Of a DNA stretch of 55,764 nt, positions 1 to 7,881 are shown piece by piece. The stretch's first letter is position 1; every line of letters begins with the position of its first letter. Under the pieces are notes generated by a model, which was not told the origin of the DNA, did not search any database, and worked only from the letters and a program-made list of their open reading frames with translations. The stretch is taken from IMG/VR virus record IMGVR_UViG_3300047494_000274, positions 1-55,764 of that record. One strand, written 5' to 3'. Position numbers and translations under genes: made by a program. The stretch comes from a virus.

Positions 1-432
1 TCAGTTGCCTCTTCCCGCGAACTTGGTCTGGCAGTATGGACACTGCGAGAGCGTCGGCGCATCCAGCCGTCTACCGCAGCCGGGGCACGGTGGATGCTCG
101 CTTTCGAACGCGGCCTTGGCGCGCTTCACCATCTCCAGGCCGCGCACGTCGTCGTGCGTGAGCTGGTGCGGCGCATAGGTGACGCCGCAGTCGATCGAGC
201 CTGCCAACTCCAGCAGGTACGCCGCGCGGCTGTAGTAGCCGGGCGAGAGCGTACGCGCGGGGATGTCTTCCTCCACGCGGCGCATGGCGTCGAGATCTCC
301 GGAGCTGAAGACGTCCTCGGTCGCGCCCAGGATGAAGCTCTCCTCGAAGATCTCGCGGAGGGCCACGCGCAGGCCCTCCGCGTCGCTCTCGACGCGCGTG
401 GTGGAGGAACGAATTGGAATCGTCGCGGTCAC
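1..432 (-). CDS. Probable tail assembly protein with C-terminal zinc ribbon
   Basis: This 143-aa product is not recognised by name. The first three quarters are alpha-helical and acidic. The C-terminus holds a clear four-cysteine zinc ribbon, CPGC (Cys116, Cys119) and CPYC (Cys131, Cys134). A GTG start lies one base after the TAG stop of the upstream gene, so the two are translationally coupled. In long-tailed phages, the small genes between the tail tube and the tape measure are the tail assembly chaperones. This position, with the tape measure expected just off the left edge, makes that role plausible, but this is inference from location only. Confidence 0.55.
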   Translation of the reverse strand: MTATIPIRSSTTRVESDAEGLRVALREIFEESFILGATEDVFSSGDLDAMRRVEEDIPARTLSPGYYSRAAYLLELAGSIDCGVTYAPHQLTHDDVRGLEMVKRAKAAFESEHPPCPGCGRRLDAPTLSQCPYCQTKFAGRGN

Positions 433-433
433 G

Positions 434-1219
434 CTACTCGGCGTCTCCTTGCTGCGCCAGTGAGCTGGTGTCCTGCGGCTGGAAGAGCTCCTGCGCCGCG
501 ATCACCTTGTGCTGCATGTCCATCTCGCGGCGAATGTCGGCGTTGTTCGTGAGCGGCACACCGTTGACCGTGTAGCCTTCGACGGAGACGATCAGATCGT
601 CGTACAGGTCCGCCAACAGTGGGCTCCAGTTCCTATAAATCGTCTTTCCGGTCCGCGATCCGCCGACTACGACGGAGCGGCTGGCCTCGCGCTGGAAGCG
701 ACGGTGCTGCTCCTCGGTGGGCGTGGAGAAGACGTGCTTCAGCCCCAGCACCTTCTCCATGCGAGCGTCGTCATCCAGAAAATTGAAGCTGGTGTAGGTG
801 GCATCCAGCAGCACCACCTCGCACTCTGGGTGGATGGTGAACGGATCGCCCGCTTGCGAGGGCCGCACCTCGGCCAGCGCCTCGCCCAGCCGTAGACGAT
901 GAGGCAGCGGGATCTTCTTCTGCCAGTTAGGAACGGACGTGAGAGCTGCTCCACCAATGACGGTATAGCCACGGCAGTCGATCAGCGCGGTCTCCGCCAG
1001 CGCCAGGCGCGGAGAGACGGTGTCGATGGTGGTGCTGCGCTCGTTGCCGTTCTGCTGCGCTGCGATGTGGATGCCGGCGAAGTACTTCATCCAGTCGGCC
1101 TCGGTCAGTCGACGGCAGTGCAGGATGAAGGTGCGATCGTGATCGTGGAGCACGATGGTGCGCGGCACGGCCAGGTCAAAGGTGGCTTCGGAATGGGCTT
1201 GAGAATGCGATTCAGACAT
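434..1219 (-). CDS. Tail-region protein, possible tail assembly chaperone
   Basis: The product is a 261-aa soluble, hydrophilic protein. I chose the ATG at 1219 (protein begins MSESHSQ) because GAGGG lies 7 nt upstream; an in-frame ATG 23 codons further out lacks an equally placed site. No catalytic motif, signal peptide or membrane segment is visible. It sits downstream of the tail tube gene and directly upstream of the zinc-ribbon gene, the usual place of a tail assembly chaperone pair. No homologue was recognised directly, so the function is inferred from order alone. Confidence 0.55.
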   Translation of the reverse strand: MSESHSQAHSEATFDLAVPRTIVLHDHDRTFILHCRRLTEADWMKYFAGIHIAAQQNGNERSTTIDTVSPRLALAETALIDCRGYTVIGGAALTSVPNWQKKIPLPHRLRLGEALAEVRPSQAGDPFTIHPECEVVLLDATYTSFNFLDDDARMEKVLGLKHVFSTPTEEQHRRFQREASRSVVVGGSRTGKTIYRNWSPLLADLYDDLIVSVEGYTVNGVPLTNNADIRREMDMQHKVIAAQELFQPQDTSSLAQQGDAE

Positions 1220-1357
1220 GGGTTTCCCTCGTTTGGTGTGGTTTGTGTTTTCGGCCTGCTCAGGTTGAGGGAACCTGTCTTTCTTCAAGCTCCGCGAAGT
1301 GGTGCGGCGCTCGGACGGCGGCGAAGTGGTGCTGCCGTCTTGCTGCGGTGCTACGGG

Positions 1358-1552
1358 CTACTTAGGCTTGCCCCAGAACCAGATATCGTGCCCACAACCA
1401 GCGGTTGGACACGCGATCTTATAGCCGGTTTCGTTGCGATCGTCGACTCGCACTGCCTCGCGGACAGTGAATTCGACAACAGTCTTGCAATAGACACACC
1501 TGGCTCTGCACTTCAGGGAACGTTCAAGTTTGCCCGGCTCTATGATTTGCAT
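1358..1552 (-). CDS. Small zinc-ribbon protein
   Basis: The product is 64 aa with five cysteines arranged as CxxxCxxC near residues 15-22 and CPTAGC at 48-53, typical of a Zn-binding ribbon. AGGAG occurs 11 nt before the ATG. It lies in a run of three small genes between the tail tube gene and the chaperone-like genes. Such mini zinc ribbons are frequent phage accessory proteins of unknown role. Confidence 0.5.
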   Translation of the reverse strand: MQIIEPGKLERSLKCRARCVYCKTVVEFTVREAVRVDDRNETGYKIACPTAGCGHDIWFWGKPK

Positions 1553-1578
1553 CGAGTGTCTAACTCCTAATTCCTGTG

Positions 1579-1800
1579 CTACTGCCGCTGCTGGCGCTCA
1601 TCGGAGAACGCGCGGGCCTCAGCCGTCAAGGCCCGGCGTCTCCAGTTCGCAGCCATCTCCGCCAGCGTAAAGCCATGCGCTTCGGCGGCATCTTCCACGC
1701 CGAGCGCCAGCCACGCCTGGCGGACAACTTCCCGCTCCGCCTTCAGCGACGTTTCGAGTTCCGCAATTTGGTTACCGCTTCGATCTTCCGTGCGTGGCAT
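1579..1800 (-). CDS. Small helical phage protein of unknown function
   Basis: The product is a 73-aa charged protein, predicted largely helical, with Glu/Ala/Arg-rich stretches compatible with a coiled coil. AGGAG lies 5 nt upstream of the ATG, a good start. It is co-directional with the neighbouring tail-region genes, separated by 7 nt from the gene upstream. No family was recognised. Confidence 0.5.
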   Translation of the reverse strand: MPRTEDRSGNQIAELETSLKAEREVVRQAWLALGVEDAAEAHGFTLAEMAANWRRRALTAEARAFSDERQQRQ

Positions 1801-1807
1801 AACGCTC

Positions 1808-1987
1808 CTAAGCCGCGACCTTCTGCATCCAGGCGTTGCACTGCTCGCGGCGGCTAGTCCAGCACTCGCGGCAGAAGTGGAAGACGATCTTGCGGAAGAC
1901 CTGCGTCGTGCCTTCGCACGTCTTGCAGGCGCAGGTTGAGCAGACGAGAATCCGGCCTACCTTCCTCAATAGCTTTCCGAGATACAT
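1808..1987 (-). CDS. Small Cys-rich zinc-binding protein
   Basis: The product is a 59-aa basic protein with CSTCACKTC and FCREC motifs, six or seven cysteines in all, suggesting a treble-clef or zinc-ribbon fold. I chose the ATG at 1987 because GGGAGG stands 6 nt before it; the frame stays open further upstream without a ribosome site. It immediately follows the tail tube gene in transcription order. Function unknown. Confidence 0.5.
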   Translation of the reverse strand: MYLGKLLRKVGRILVCSTCACKTCEGTTQVFRKIVFHFCRECWTSRREQCNAWMQKVAA

Positions 1988-2057
1988 CCGTGCCTCCCGC
2001 AAGATTGAACAAAAAGAACCGAGGCCATCGCCCGACAACCCCGGCGGAGAAAGTTTC

Positions 2058-3068
2058 CTAAGCCCCGACCAGGTACGCCGGAACGTTGTTATGGATGAAT
2101 GCGCTGATGGCTGGTCCGGCTCCGGTCTGCAGGCAGACCTCTTCGTCGAAGCTGAGCTGCCACATCACCTTGTTCTCGTTGTTGCCCAGCTTGTTCGCCT
2201 TCACCGTCACCGACGGGAAGGTGAAGCCGACCTGCGTGCCCAGCACCGGGTTGGTGGCGATCGAGAGGGCCAGCGACACCTGGTTCTCGAACCATCCATT
2301 CACGTCGTCGGTTGCCAGCGCGGCGATCTGCACGTCGACGGAGAACTTGGTTACGCCGCTCTCCACCGAGTTCGCGTACAGGCCATCGCCAGAGGCTTTG
2401 TAAGGCGCTGCAGCGCGATCGACCTTGATGGAGAGGCTCTTCTGCCGCCCGCTGAAGGCAACAGCGCCGCCCGCCGTAGGCGTCGCGTTGAAGGTGAAGT
2501 CCGACCCCAGCAGATAGCTCACAGAGCCGATCGCTGGCACCGCCGCGACCATCGCGCCCGGCGTCCAGCGTCCCGTGCCGACCATGTCCAGCGACGCCAT
2601 GATCGATCCGCGCTCCGGCACGTCAAGCGAGAGCGACTTCGCGGCCATGTCCTGCAGCTTGAACTTCTGGTCGTTCGTCTCTTCCACGTAGAGCGTGGTG
2701 CAGGGCATGGTCGCGGAGATCTGCGGGATGGTGAAGGTGTGAATGTAGTTCGGCGCGGCCCCGGTTACGACCTCCTGCCCGAAGGTGAAGGCCAGCATCC
2801 AGCCCAGCAGGAAGTTATCGGCCTCGGCCTTCAGCGTGCCCGCCGTATCCCACGCGGTGATCTGCGAGTTGGTGGCGAACTCGGTGCCCTTGCCGGAGTA
2901 CTCCTTGTCCGATCGGAAGGTCGCCGTCTTCGCGAAGACGGAGCTGGGGTCGAAGCGCTGGCGCTGCGTCAGTGCCAGGTCTGCAAGCACTCCACCGTAG
3001 GCGGCCTGTGAGTTGGCCGCGAGGACCAGGTTACGTGCGGATTGCTTTTGAAAGCTGGGAATGGCCAT
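2058..3068 (-). CDS. Probable major tail tube protein
   Basis: The product is 336 aa, rich in beta strand, Gly, Thr and Ala, without a signal peptide. Its length, composition and position (after virion-morphogenesis, gp37-like and a 77-aa gene; before the chaperone-like genes) fit a long-tailed phage tail tube subunit. Mu itself has a contractile sheath gene (L) followed by a tube gene (M) here. No sheath-like protein of about 450-500 aa is present, so this transposable phage probably has a flexible siphovirus tail, as known for B3 and D3112. The assignment rests on context and general sequence character. Confidence 0.6.
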   Translation of the reverse strand: MAIPSFQKQSARNLVLAANSQAAYGGVLADLALTQRQRFDPSSVFAKTATFRSDKEYSGKGTEFATNSQITAWDTAGTLKAEADNFLLGWMLAFTFGQEVVTGAAPNYIHTFTIPQISATMPCTTLYVEETNDQKFKLQDMAAKSLSLDVPERGSIMASLDMVGTGRWTPGAMVAAVPAIGSVSYLLGSDFTFNATPTAGGAVAFSGRQKSLSIKVDRAAAPYKASGDGLYANSVESGVTKFSVDVQIAALATDDVNGWFENQVSLALSIATNPVLGTQVGFTFPSVTVKANKLGNNENKVMWQLSFDEEVCLQTGAGPAISAFIHNNVPAYLVGA

Positions 3069-3302
3069 TTACGCTCCTTCTTTCTGGGGCTGCGCTTCCG
3101 GCGCGGGTGCAAGCTCGAACAGCGGCTCGCCGCGCGAGGTAGAAAAATCTTTCAGCATCAGGTCCCACTCGTACTTCGCCACGCGGGTGGGTTCGCCCGG
3201 CGTGAAGACCACACTGGTGCGGCCGGTGACGCGGAGAGGATTGCCAGCGGCCTGCTCCTCGCCCTTCGGCGTGAGCTGCACCATCACAAAGTCATTGCCC
3301 AT
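3069..3302 (-). CDS. Small structural-region protein (DUF2635/gp38 position)
   Basis: The product is a 77-aa protein with a Pro/Ala/Glu-rich C-terminus. AGGAGG lies 9 nt upstream of its ATG, and the start overlaps the end of the upstream gene by 11 nt. In Mu-like phages the short gene after gp37 is gp38 (DUF2635); the position matches, but the sequence resemblance is too slight for me to be sure. Its stop directly abuts the ATG of the tail tube gene, indicating coupled expression. Confidence 0.55.
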   Translation of the reverse strand: MGNDFVMVQLTPKGEEQAAGNPLRVTGRTSVVFTPGEPTRVAKYEWDLMLKDFSTSRGEPLFELAPAPEAQPQKEGA

Positions 3303-3828
3303 TGGCCGTGCCCTCCTGCTCCATCGCGTTCATGCCGTAGCCTTCCGCATTCGTGCCTGGAAACTGCGCGATGCCCGGAACCTCAAACCCGAGCGCGTAG
3401 CCGATGCCGAGGCCTGCGACCGGCATCACCGCAGTGCTGACCCAGGCGATCGGCTCCGTTACATCGCCGTTCGGCAGCTGCAGCCGCGCGCCGATCGCGA
3501 CGTTCTTGACGCGCGTGGCCAGCGCGGCGGAGGCGATGGCCTGCGCCTGCGTGCTGCGCAGGTTCTGGTCCGCGCAGCTCACCACGTATCGCCCCACAGC
3601 GTTGTAGCTCAGCCGCTGGCTGTCGCTGGTGCCGCTTGCGCCTTCGCCATCGAAGAAGACGCGGACCGACGGCGGATTCATGATGATGTCGCCATCCTGG
3701 TTGAAGTCCTTCTCGGAGATCGCCTGCACGTCGACGCCGAAGAGGCCGTCGCGCAGCATCTGCATCAGCGTCTGCCATACCTGCTCCGTGGGCAGCTGGC
3801 TGGTCAGGTCCAGCACGAAGGCGCTCAT
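3292..3828 (-). CDS. Mu gp37-like protein (tail terminator position)
   Basis: The product is 178 aa. It follows the virion morphogenesis gene with an ATGA overlap, as gp37 (DUF1834 family) follows in Mu-type tail-joining modules. The N-terminus (helical, then a VRVFFDGEG strand) and overall length agree with a tail terminator or completion protein that joins tail tube to head. I recognise the family by order and size more than by motif. It overlaps the next gene by 11 nt. Confidence 0.55.
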   Translation of the reverse strand: MSAFVLDLTSQLPTEQVWQTLMQMLRDGLFGVDVQAISEKDFNQDGDIIMNPPSVRVFFDGEGASGTSDSQRLSYNAVGRYVVSCADQNLRSTQAQAIASAALATRVKNVAIGARLQLPNGDVTEPIAWVSTAVMPVAGLGIGYALGFEVPGIAQFPGTNAEGYGMNAMEQEGTANGQ

Positions 3829-4409
3829 GACTGATCTCCAAACGTGACGCCTTGCATGAAGATGTCGTCGCCCGATGCGTTCTTCGTCGAGATCACGCGC
3901 CCGACCCGATGCATCTTGCCCGAGAGGTAGGCTTCGAAGCCTTCCATGATGCGGCCGGGGTCTTCCGGCCGGAAGACCAGGAAGGGGCGCGCCGGGATGT
4001 TCTGGTGACGGCCGCGTTTGTCTGCGCGGTCCTTCAGCTTTGCCTGCGGCCCGATGCTGCCGCCGCGTCGATCCGCGCTGCCGTACTGGTGGACGCCCGC
4101 ATACACGACGTTCGTTCCCACGGTCAGGGTATTGCCGCTCACCACGTAGCTGATCGAACCGAAGAGACGCCCGCTGAGAATCAGCAGCTTGTGTCCGGCG
4201 GTGTAGCCCTTCTTCTTCATCGTCGATGCCGCCAGGCGCGGCCAGGAGCCTGCAGGCGACCCTTCCGCGCGAAAGGTCTTCGCGACCGAGCCGCGCATCA
4301 GCTCACCGGCGATGCTTAGCATCGCACCGTAGTCGGCGACTGCGGCGCGTGTCTCGTCCAGGCCCGCGAGCACCGTCTGGTTGTCTGTCTTTACGACGAA
4401 GCCAGCCAT
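3825..4409 (-). CDS. Phage virion morphogenesis protein (Mu gpG / PF05069-like)
   Basis: The product is 194 aa starting MAGFVVKT. The ATG shares one base with the TGA of the DUF1320 gene (TGATG), which fixes the start. The central part, with KGY, LxLSGRLFGS and a VYAGVHQYG motif, is the signature of the phage virion morphogenesis family: these proteins carry a conserved sliding 'L..sG.L..s' and 'Y...hq.G' pair and act in head-tail joining. Neighbours on both sides fit the Mu head-completion block. Confidence 0.8.
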   Translation of the reverse strand: MAGFVVKTDNQTVLAGLDETRAAVADYGAMLSIAGELMRGSVAKTFRAEGSPAGSWPRLAASTMKKKGYTAGHKLLILSGRLFGSISYVVSGNTLTVGTNVVYAGVHQYGSADRRGGSIGPQAKLKDRADKRGRHQNIPARPFLVFRPEDPGRIMEGFEAYLSGKMHRVGRVISTKNASGDDIFMQGVTFGDQS

Positions 4410-4912
4410 CAGCGGAACCCCGCGAGGTTGGAGTCCGTAAAGCGCAGCGGTGCGCCATCGGTTGCAGAGCTGCCCGGCCCGCACTGGCTGGGGAAGCAGA
4501 TGCCCGACTGCTGCTGGCCCTGTTGCGCCGTGGGGATCGCCGCGCCGTCGACTGTGGTCTGCGGCGTGTTCGCGGCGGGCAGGTCGATGGCCCACTTGCC
4601 GCTGCCGATCTTATCCAGCTTCGCCATCGCATCTTCGTAGCGCCGCAGCACGGTTACCGGCATCTGCTGCGGCCGCCGCCCGTACAGCTCGTAGATAACG
4701 ATGTCGCGCACGATCGAGGTGATGATGTCACTCGCCTGCAGCGGCGTCGCGTAGCGGTTGCGCACCGCCGCGTCTACAGTGCCGGACGCCTCCTCCAATG
4801 CATCGCCGACCACCACCACGTTGGGCTGGCCCGCGTTCGCGTCGTCGGTCAGCTGCGTGAGCTGCACGAGCGTGATGCGCTGGAGGAGATCGTTCTGGGT
4901 GGCGTAGGGCAT
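4409..4912 (-). CDS. DUF1320 / Mu gp36-like head-tail connector protein
   Basis: The product is 167 aa. It opens with a PYATQNDLL segment and continues with VDAAVRNRYATPL and IVRDIVIYELYGRR, the hallmark pattern of the DUF1320 (Mu gp36) family. Such proteins form a ring at the head-tail interface. A Gln-rich, low-complexity C-terminus (PTAQQGQQQSG) extends beyond the usual about 140 aa. It is followed by the virion morphogenesis gene with a one-base stop/start overlap. Confidence 0.8.
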   Translation of the reverse strand: MPYATQNDLLQRITLVQLTQLTDDANAGQPNVVVVGDALEEASGTVDAAVRNRYATPLQASDIITSIVRDIVIYELYGRRPQQMPVTVLRRYEDAMAKLDKIGSGKWAIDLPAANTPQTTVDGAAIPTAQQGQQQSGICFPSQCGPGSSATDGAPLRFTDSNLAGFR

Positions 4913-4921
4913 GGACGTGAT

Positions 4922-5167
4922 TTAGGCGACAGGGTCTGTGTCGGGGGCTGTGGCGACAGCGACGCCGATGGCTGCGTTGACGACGGCGGTCGTGGTGATG
5001 CCTCCGACAGCGATCAGGTGCGCAGCTTGCGGGGCGGTCAGCTCGATCTCGTCCCCGGCAACATAGCTCTCGCCATCGTGACGAACGTTCTTGAGCACAA
5101 GGTAGACGGCGGTTGGCTGGGGGACTGCGGGAACTCCAGGAACGGATGCGATCTTCTTCTTCGCCAT
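4922..5167 (-). CDS. Small DUF7210-like head protein
   Basis: The product is 81 aa. The core, LKNVRHDGESYVAGDEIELT followed by a helix and a gly-rich turn, matches the short 'V.HDG..Y..Gd.i.l' domain (DUF7210-type) often encoded between capsid and connector genes. The N-terminus is Lys/Pro-rich and the C-terminus Ala-rich. It lies 85 bp downstream of the capsid gene, after a strong hairpin, and 9 bp upstream of the DUF1320 gene. Exact role is unknown; a minor head or connector component is likely. Confidence 0.6.
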   Translation of the reverse strand: MAKKKIASVPGVPAVPQPTAVYLVLKNVRHDGESYVAGDEIELTAPQAAHLIAVGGITTTAVVNAAIGVAVATAPDTDPVA

Positions 5168-5205
5168 GTGAACTCCTTTGCGGTGCGGGAACTTCTAAGA
5201 CGAGA

Positions 5206-5230
5206 GCGGCGCAGACAATGCCTGCGCCGC
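5206..5230 (-). terminator. Hairpin after the major capsid gene
   Basis: There is a perfect 9-bp stem (GCGGCGCAG / CTGCGCCGC) with a 7-nt loop in the gap between the capsid stop and the next gene. No T-run follows on the minus strand, so it may be an attenuator or an mRNA 3'-end stabiliser rather than a full intrinsic terminator. Confidence 0.45.
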
Positions 5231-5252
5231 CCGTCGCGAGGTAACGTCGGAC

Positions 5253-6197
5253 TTAGGTTGCGCTGGTGACGTTCTGGAAGTTGAAGCAGGTCTCCGGCGC
5301 GGTCAGCTTCACGTCGTAGTACATATTGCCGTTCACCCAGTCCTTCTTCGTGCTCAGGTACGGATCGGGATATTCGAGGACCTCGTAGCCAGCCAACCCT
5401 TGCGTGGTGTCGACGAAGGTCTTCGCGACCGAGAGGTCTTCCTGATCGGAGACCTCCTGGAGGTAGGCAACGTAGGCGTTGTTTCCCCAGACGAAGCTAT
5501 CGTTGCCAGCGCCATCGGTGATGACCGCGCCCGCGTCGACGATCGGAAGGCCGAAGACCTCCTGGAGTTGAGGCATGGTGATCGCACCGCCGACTACGTA
5601 CTGGAAGCGGGCGACGATGTCCGGATGCGAGACCAGGTACTTGACCACAATGGGCGGGAGCACCAGCGCGTTAGCGCGGACGCCAGCCTTGCGGATCTGG
5701 TACTTCGCGTTCTCGACATCCCGGATTGGGTGAGAGACGCCGCTGTAGTCGCTCCACTGCGAGGTGCCGTTCGCGAAGACCTCGGCATTGTTGCCACCGA
5801 CGCTCGCGTAGAGATTGGCTACGATCTGCTCACGCTCCAGCTGGATCTGCTGCATGATCTGCTTCATGGCGCGACGCTTGGCGCTGAACGCCAGCTCAAG
5901 GGAGGCGGCCTCAGTCTCGACGGGGATGTCCGCTTCGAGCGAGTGCGAATCGCAGAAGTACTTGTCGGTCGAGTACGTGAAGCGAATCTGCTTCGGTCGG
6001 GAACCTGGCGCGCGCTTATACGATCCGTTCAACTGACGCATCGACTTGTCGAAGATCAGATACTGGAACGACTGGCGGTCGACCTCGACGCGTGGCGCAA
6101 GGCGATCCGCGACGAAGTCTGTATTGCTGTAGTCCTTGGCGAGGTTCGTCAAAGCTACGTTGATTTGCCCAAGCCCTTGTGCGGAGGCGACTGCCAT
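5253..6197 (-). CDS. Major capsid protein of the Mu-like prophage
   Basis: The product is a 314-aa HK97-fold-type coat protein. Features seen include an N-terminal helix, a VADRLAPRVEVDRQS strand/E-loop-like region, the IRKAG..ANALVLPP and YLVSHPDI segments of the P-domain, and the late LTAPETCFNF end. Many siphovirus-like transposable phages encode a coat protein of this type and length. It follows the decoration-protein gene by 55 bp. Its mRNA is bracketed by hairpins, consistent with high expression. Alternative Mu gpT-like naming is possible; the coat function is well supported by order. Confidence 0.8.
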   Translation of the reverse strand: MAVASAQGLGQINVALTNLAKDYSNTDFVADRLAPRVEVDRQSFQYLIFDKSMRQLNGSYKRAPGSRPKQIRFTYSTDKYFCDSHSLEADIPVETEAASLELAFSAKRRAMKQIMQQIQLEREQIVANLYASVGGNNAEVFANGTSQWSDYSGVSHPIRDVENAKYQIRKAGVRANALVLPPIVVKYLVSHPDIVARFQYVVGGAITMPQLQEVFGLPIVDAGAVITDGAGNDSFVWGNNAYVAYLQEVSDQEDLSVAKTFVDTTQGLAGYEVLEYPDPYLSTKKDWVNGNMYYDVKLTAPETCFNFQNVTSAT

Positions 6198-6253
6198 GTG
6201 AAGGTTCCTGCTTTCTTGCGCCTACTGGCGCGGGAATGAAGTGCTCCGCTGAA

Positions 6254-6634
6254 TTAGCGGATAGAAGGAGCGACGAAGGCGACAAACTCATCGAGCGGGT
6301 TGACCGTGCTCGACACCGCGAAGCCCGCGATATTGTCCCCGGCAGCCGTGGTGGGAACGGCGTGGCCATTCGCATCGAGCTTGAAGTAGCCGGGCGCGAC
6401 AAGAGCGGCACCGCAGATGGCATACGCCTCGCCGAAGCGGCGCACGTTGTAGACTCCCGCGCCGACCAGGTCCGAGTCCGTGATGACGCCGATCGCCTGC
6501 TGGTTCGCTCCAGACGGAAGCGCGATCACGCCATCCGACGCGCCCTGGACAACGAACGTCCCGGCTGTAAGGTTGGGCGGACCCGCGTAGGTGCGGTCAT
6601 TGCCTGCGACGATGTTGGTAGTTGCCTGAGCCAT
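6254..6634 (-). CDS. Capsid decoration / DUF2190-like protein
   Basis: The product is 126 aa, beta-rich and Gly/Ala-rich, without Cys clusters. The pattern VIALPSGANQQAIGVITDSD and a Gly-containing turn near AICGAALVAPGYFKL match small capsid decoration proteins that precede the major capsid gene in Mu-like and related phages. It lies between protease/scaffold and capsid genes, the usual site. Confidence 0.65.
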   Translation of the reverse strand: MAQATTNIVAGNDRTYAGPPNLTAGTFVVQGASDGVIALPSGANQQAIGVITDSDLVGAGVYNVRRFGEAYAICGAALVAPGYFKLDANGHAVPTTAAGDNIAGFAVSSTVNPLDEFVAFVAPSIR

Positions 6635-6681
6635 TGATTCACTCGCCTTCCGCCCGTTCGGGCCTTCCCTTTGGCGTTACG

Positions 6682-6705
6682 CCCGGCACCTTCTCCGGTG
6701 CCGGG
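6682..6705. terminator. Hairpin between protease/scaffold and decoration genes
   Basis: There is a perfect 9-bp stem, CCCGGCACC / GGTGCCGGG, with a 6-nt loop within the 113-bp gap. There is no U-tract on the minus strand. It may mark an RNA processing site or attenuator that separates protease/scaffold expression from the highly expressed decoration and capsid genes. Confidence 0.4.
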
Positions 6706-6747
6706 ATGCTGCGTTGCGGGTCTCGAACATCACCCCGCCGGGAAAAT

Positions 6748-7383
6748 CTAGACAGTGCCTGCGCTCGCCCCGCCTGGCGCGAGCAGCTCGACATGGTCCT
6801 TCGAGACTTCGTCGAAGGCGACCGTGTAGCTGACGCCCTTCTCCTTCATCCGCGCCTTCACAAGCGCGTCGAGCCGAGCGGAGTTGGGATCGGCGTTCGC
6901 CGGAAGGTCCGAGCCGATGACGGCGACGGGTCGCTGGCCGGTGTAGACGCTTCCAGTCGGCACGATCTTGCCCAGGTTCTCCATGAAGCTCACGAACGCT
7001 TCAAGCGGCGTTGCGCTCTTCTTCGCGTCGCCCTCGCCGAACTCGACCGTCTCGGTCGTCTTGGCCAACTCATCGAAGACCAGCGGCAGGCCCAGCTTGT
7101 CGAACGCGGGCACCCATGCGCCCTTCGCCTTCACGCGGTTGATCGCATCGATCGCTCGCGTCCTGGTCGTCGCGGTCGCGGCGGCCTTCTGGCTCTCGGA
7201 GAAGCTCAGCTCGTGTGTCGCCAGCTTCGCCTCCAACGGCTTCACGGCTTCGGTGACGGCAGCGATTGCAATCGCCTTCACCTCGTCCTCGCTGAACTGC
7301 TTCACGCTGGGCTCCGGCTTCTTGCCGAAGCGCTCTTCGATCCTTGCCAGCAACCGATCCACGATGTTCTGCTCATCTGCCAT
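6748..7383 (-). CDS. Internal in-frame start: probable scaffold protein (Mu gpZ-like)
   Basis: Codon 145 of the protease gene is an ATG (protein MADEQNIVD) preceded by GAGGAG about 9 nt upstream, a far better ribosome site than expected by chance inside a gene. It would give a 211-aa protein equal to the scaffold domain. Nested protease/scaffold genes are established for Mu (I/Z) and lambda (C/Nu3). Seen: the start and its ribosome site. Inferred: that it is used. Confidence 0.6.
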   Translation of the reverse strand: MADEQNIVDRLLARIEERFGKKPEPSVKQFSEDEVKAIAIAAVTEAVKPLEAKLATHELSFSESQKAAATATTRTRAIDAINRVKAKGAWVPAFDKLGLPLVFDELAKTTETVEFGEGDAKKSATPLEAFVSFMENLGKIVPTGSVYTGQRPVAVIGSDLPANADPNSARLDALVKARMKEKGVSYTVAFDEVSKDHVELLAPGGASAGTV

Positions 7384-7815
7384 GTTGTCCGTCTCCTCAA
7401 ACTCGATCGTCTCGTTGTCTTCGCTGCTGAACTGGATATCCGCCAGGCCTTTTACCTCCGGCGGCTGCGCTCCGAGGAACGCGATGTGCCGAAGCCCGGT
7501 GATCTTGCCCGCGTCGTCCGTGTAGAAGCTGGCCGAACGCTTCTTGAAGCTGCCCGCCTCCACCATCTCTTCGAACTGCGGATTCACCTGGTGCGGCTGG
7601 AACTGCAACAGGTCGCCAAGCCTGCGAACCTTTGCCACCCAACCGAACGCCGGAGCGTTCGACTTCGGGTGCCCGATGCAGATTGGCGCTTCGTGCTCGC
7701 CGCCCGGCTGGTAGCTGGCGACGATGCGATCGATGTCCGCCGTGGTAAACGTCCCCTTGGCTCCGTGCGTCCCGGCGCGGAAGGCATCGATCCACTTGCT
7801 GGCCAGCTTGCTCAC
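6748..7815 (-). CDS. Mu gpI-like prohead protease with C-terminal scaffold
   Basis: The product is 355 aa. The N-terminal about 140 residues resemble the Mu I protease: IGHP (His49) and KKRSASFY (Ser94/Ser96) are in the expected order for the His and Ser of the catalytic site. The C-terminal about 210 residues are charged and helical, typical of a scaffold. It lies directly after the gp30-like gene and before decoration and capsid genes, exactly the Mu order. An internal start (separate entry) allows the scaffold to be made alone, as known for Mu I/Z. Confidence 0.8.
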   Translation of the reverse strand: MSKLASKWIDAFRAGTHGAKGTFTTADIDRIVASYQPGGEHEAPICIGHPKSNAPAFGWVAKVRRLGDLLQFQPHQVNPQFEEMVEAGSFKKRSASFYTDDAGKITGLRHIAFLGAQPPEVKGLADIQFSSEDNETIEFEETDNMADEQNIVDRLLARIEERFGKKPEPSVKQFSEDEVKAIAIAAVTEAVKPLEAKLATHELSFSESQKAAATATTRTRAIDAINRVKAKGAWVPAFDKLGLPLVFDELAKTTETVEFGEGDAKKSATPLEAFVSFMENLGKIVPTGSVYTGQRPVAVIGSDLPANADPNSARLDALVKARMKEKGVSYTVAFDEVSKDHVELLAPGGASAGTV

Positions 7816-7881
7816 AGCACGGAGACTACGGCGCGCCTCTATCGATAACGGTTGAAGTTGCGCCAGAACGCGAAGTTGGTT

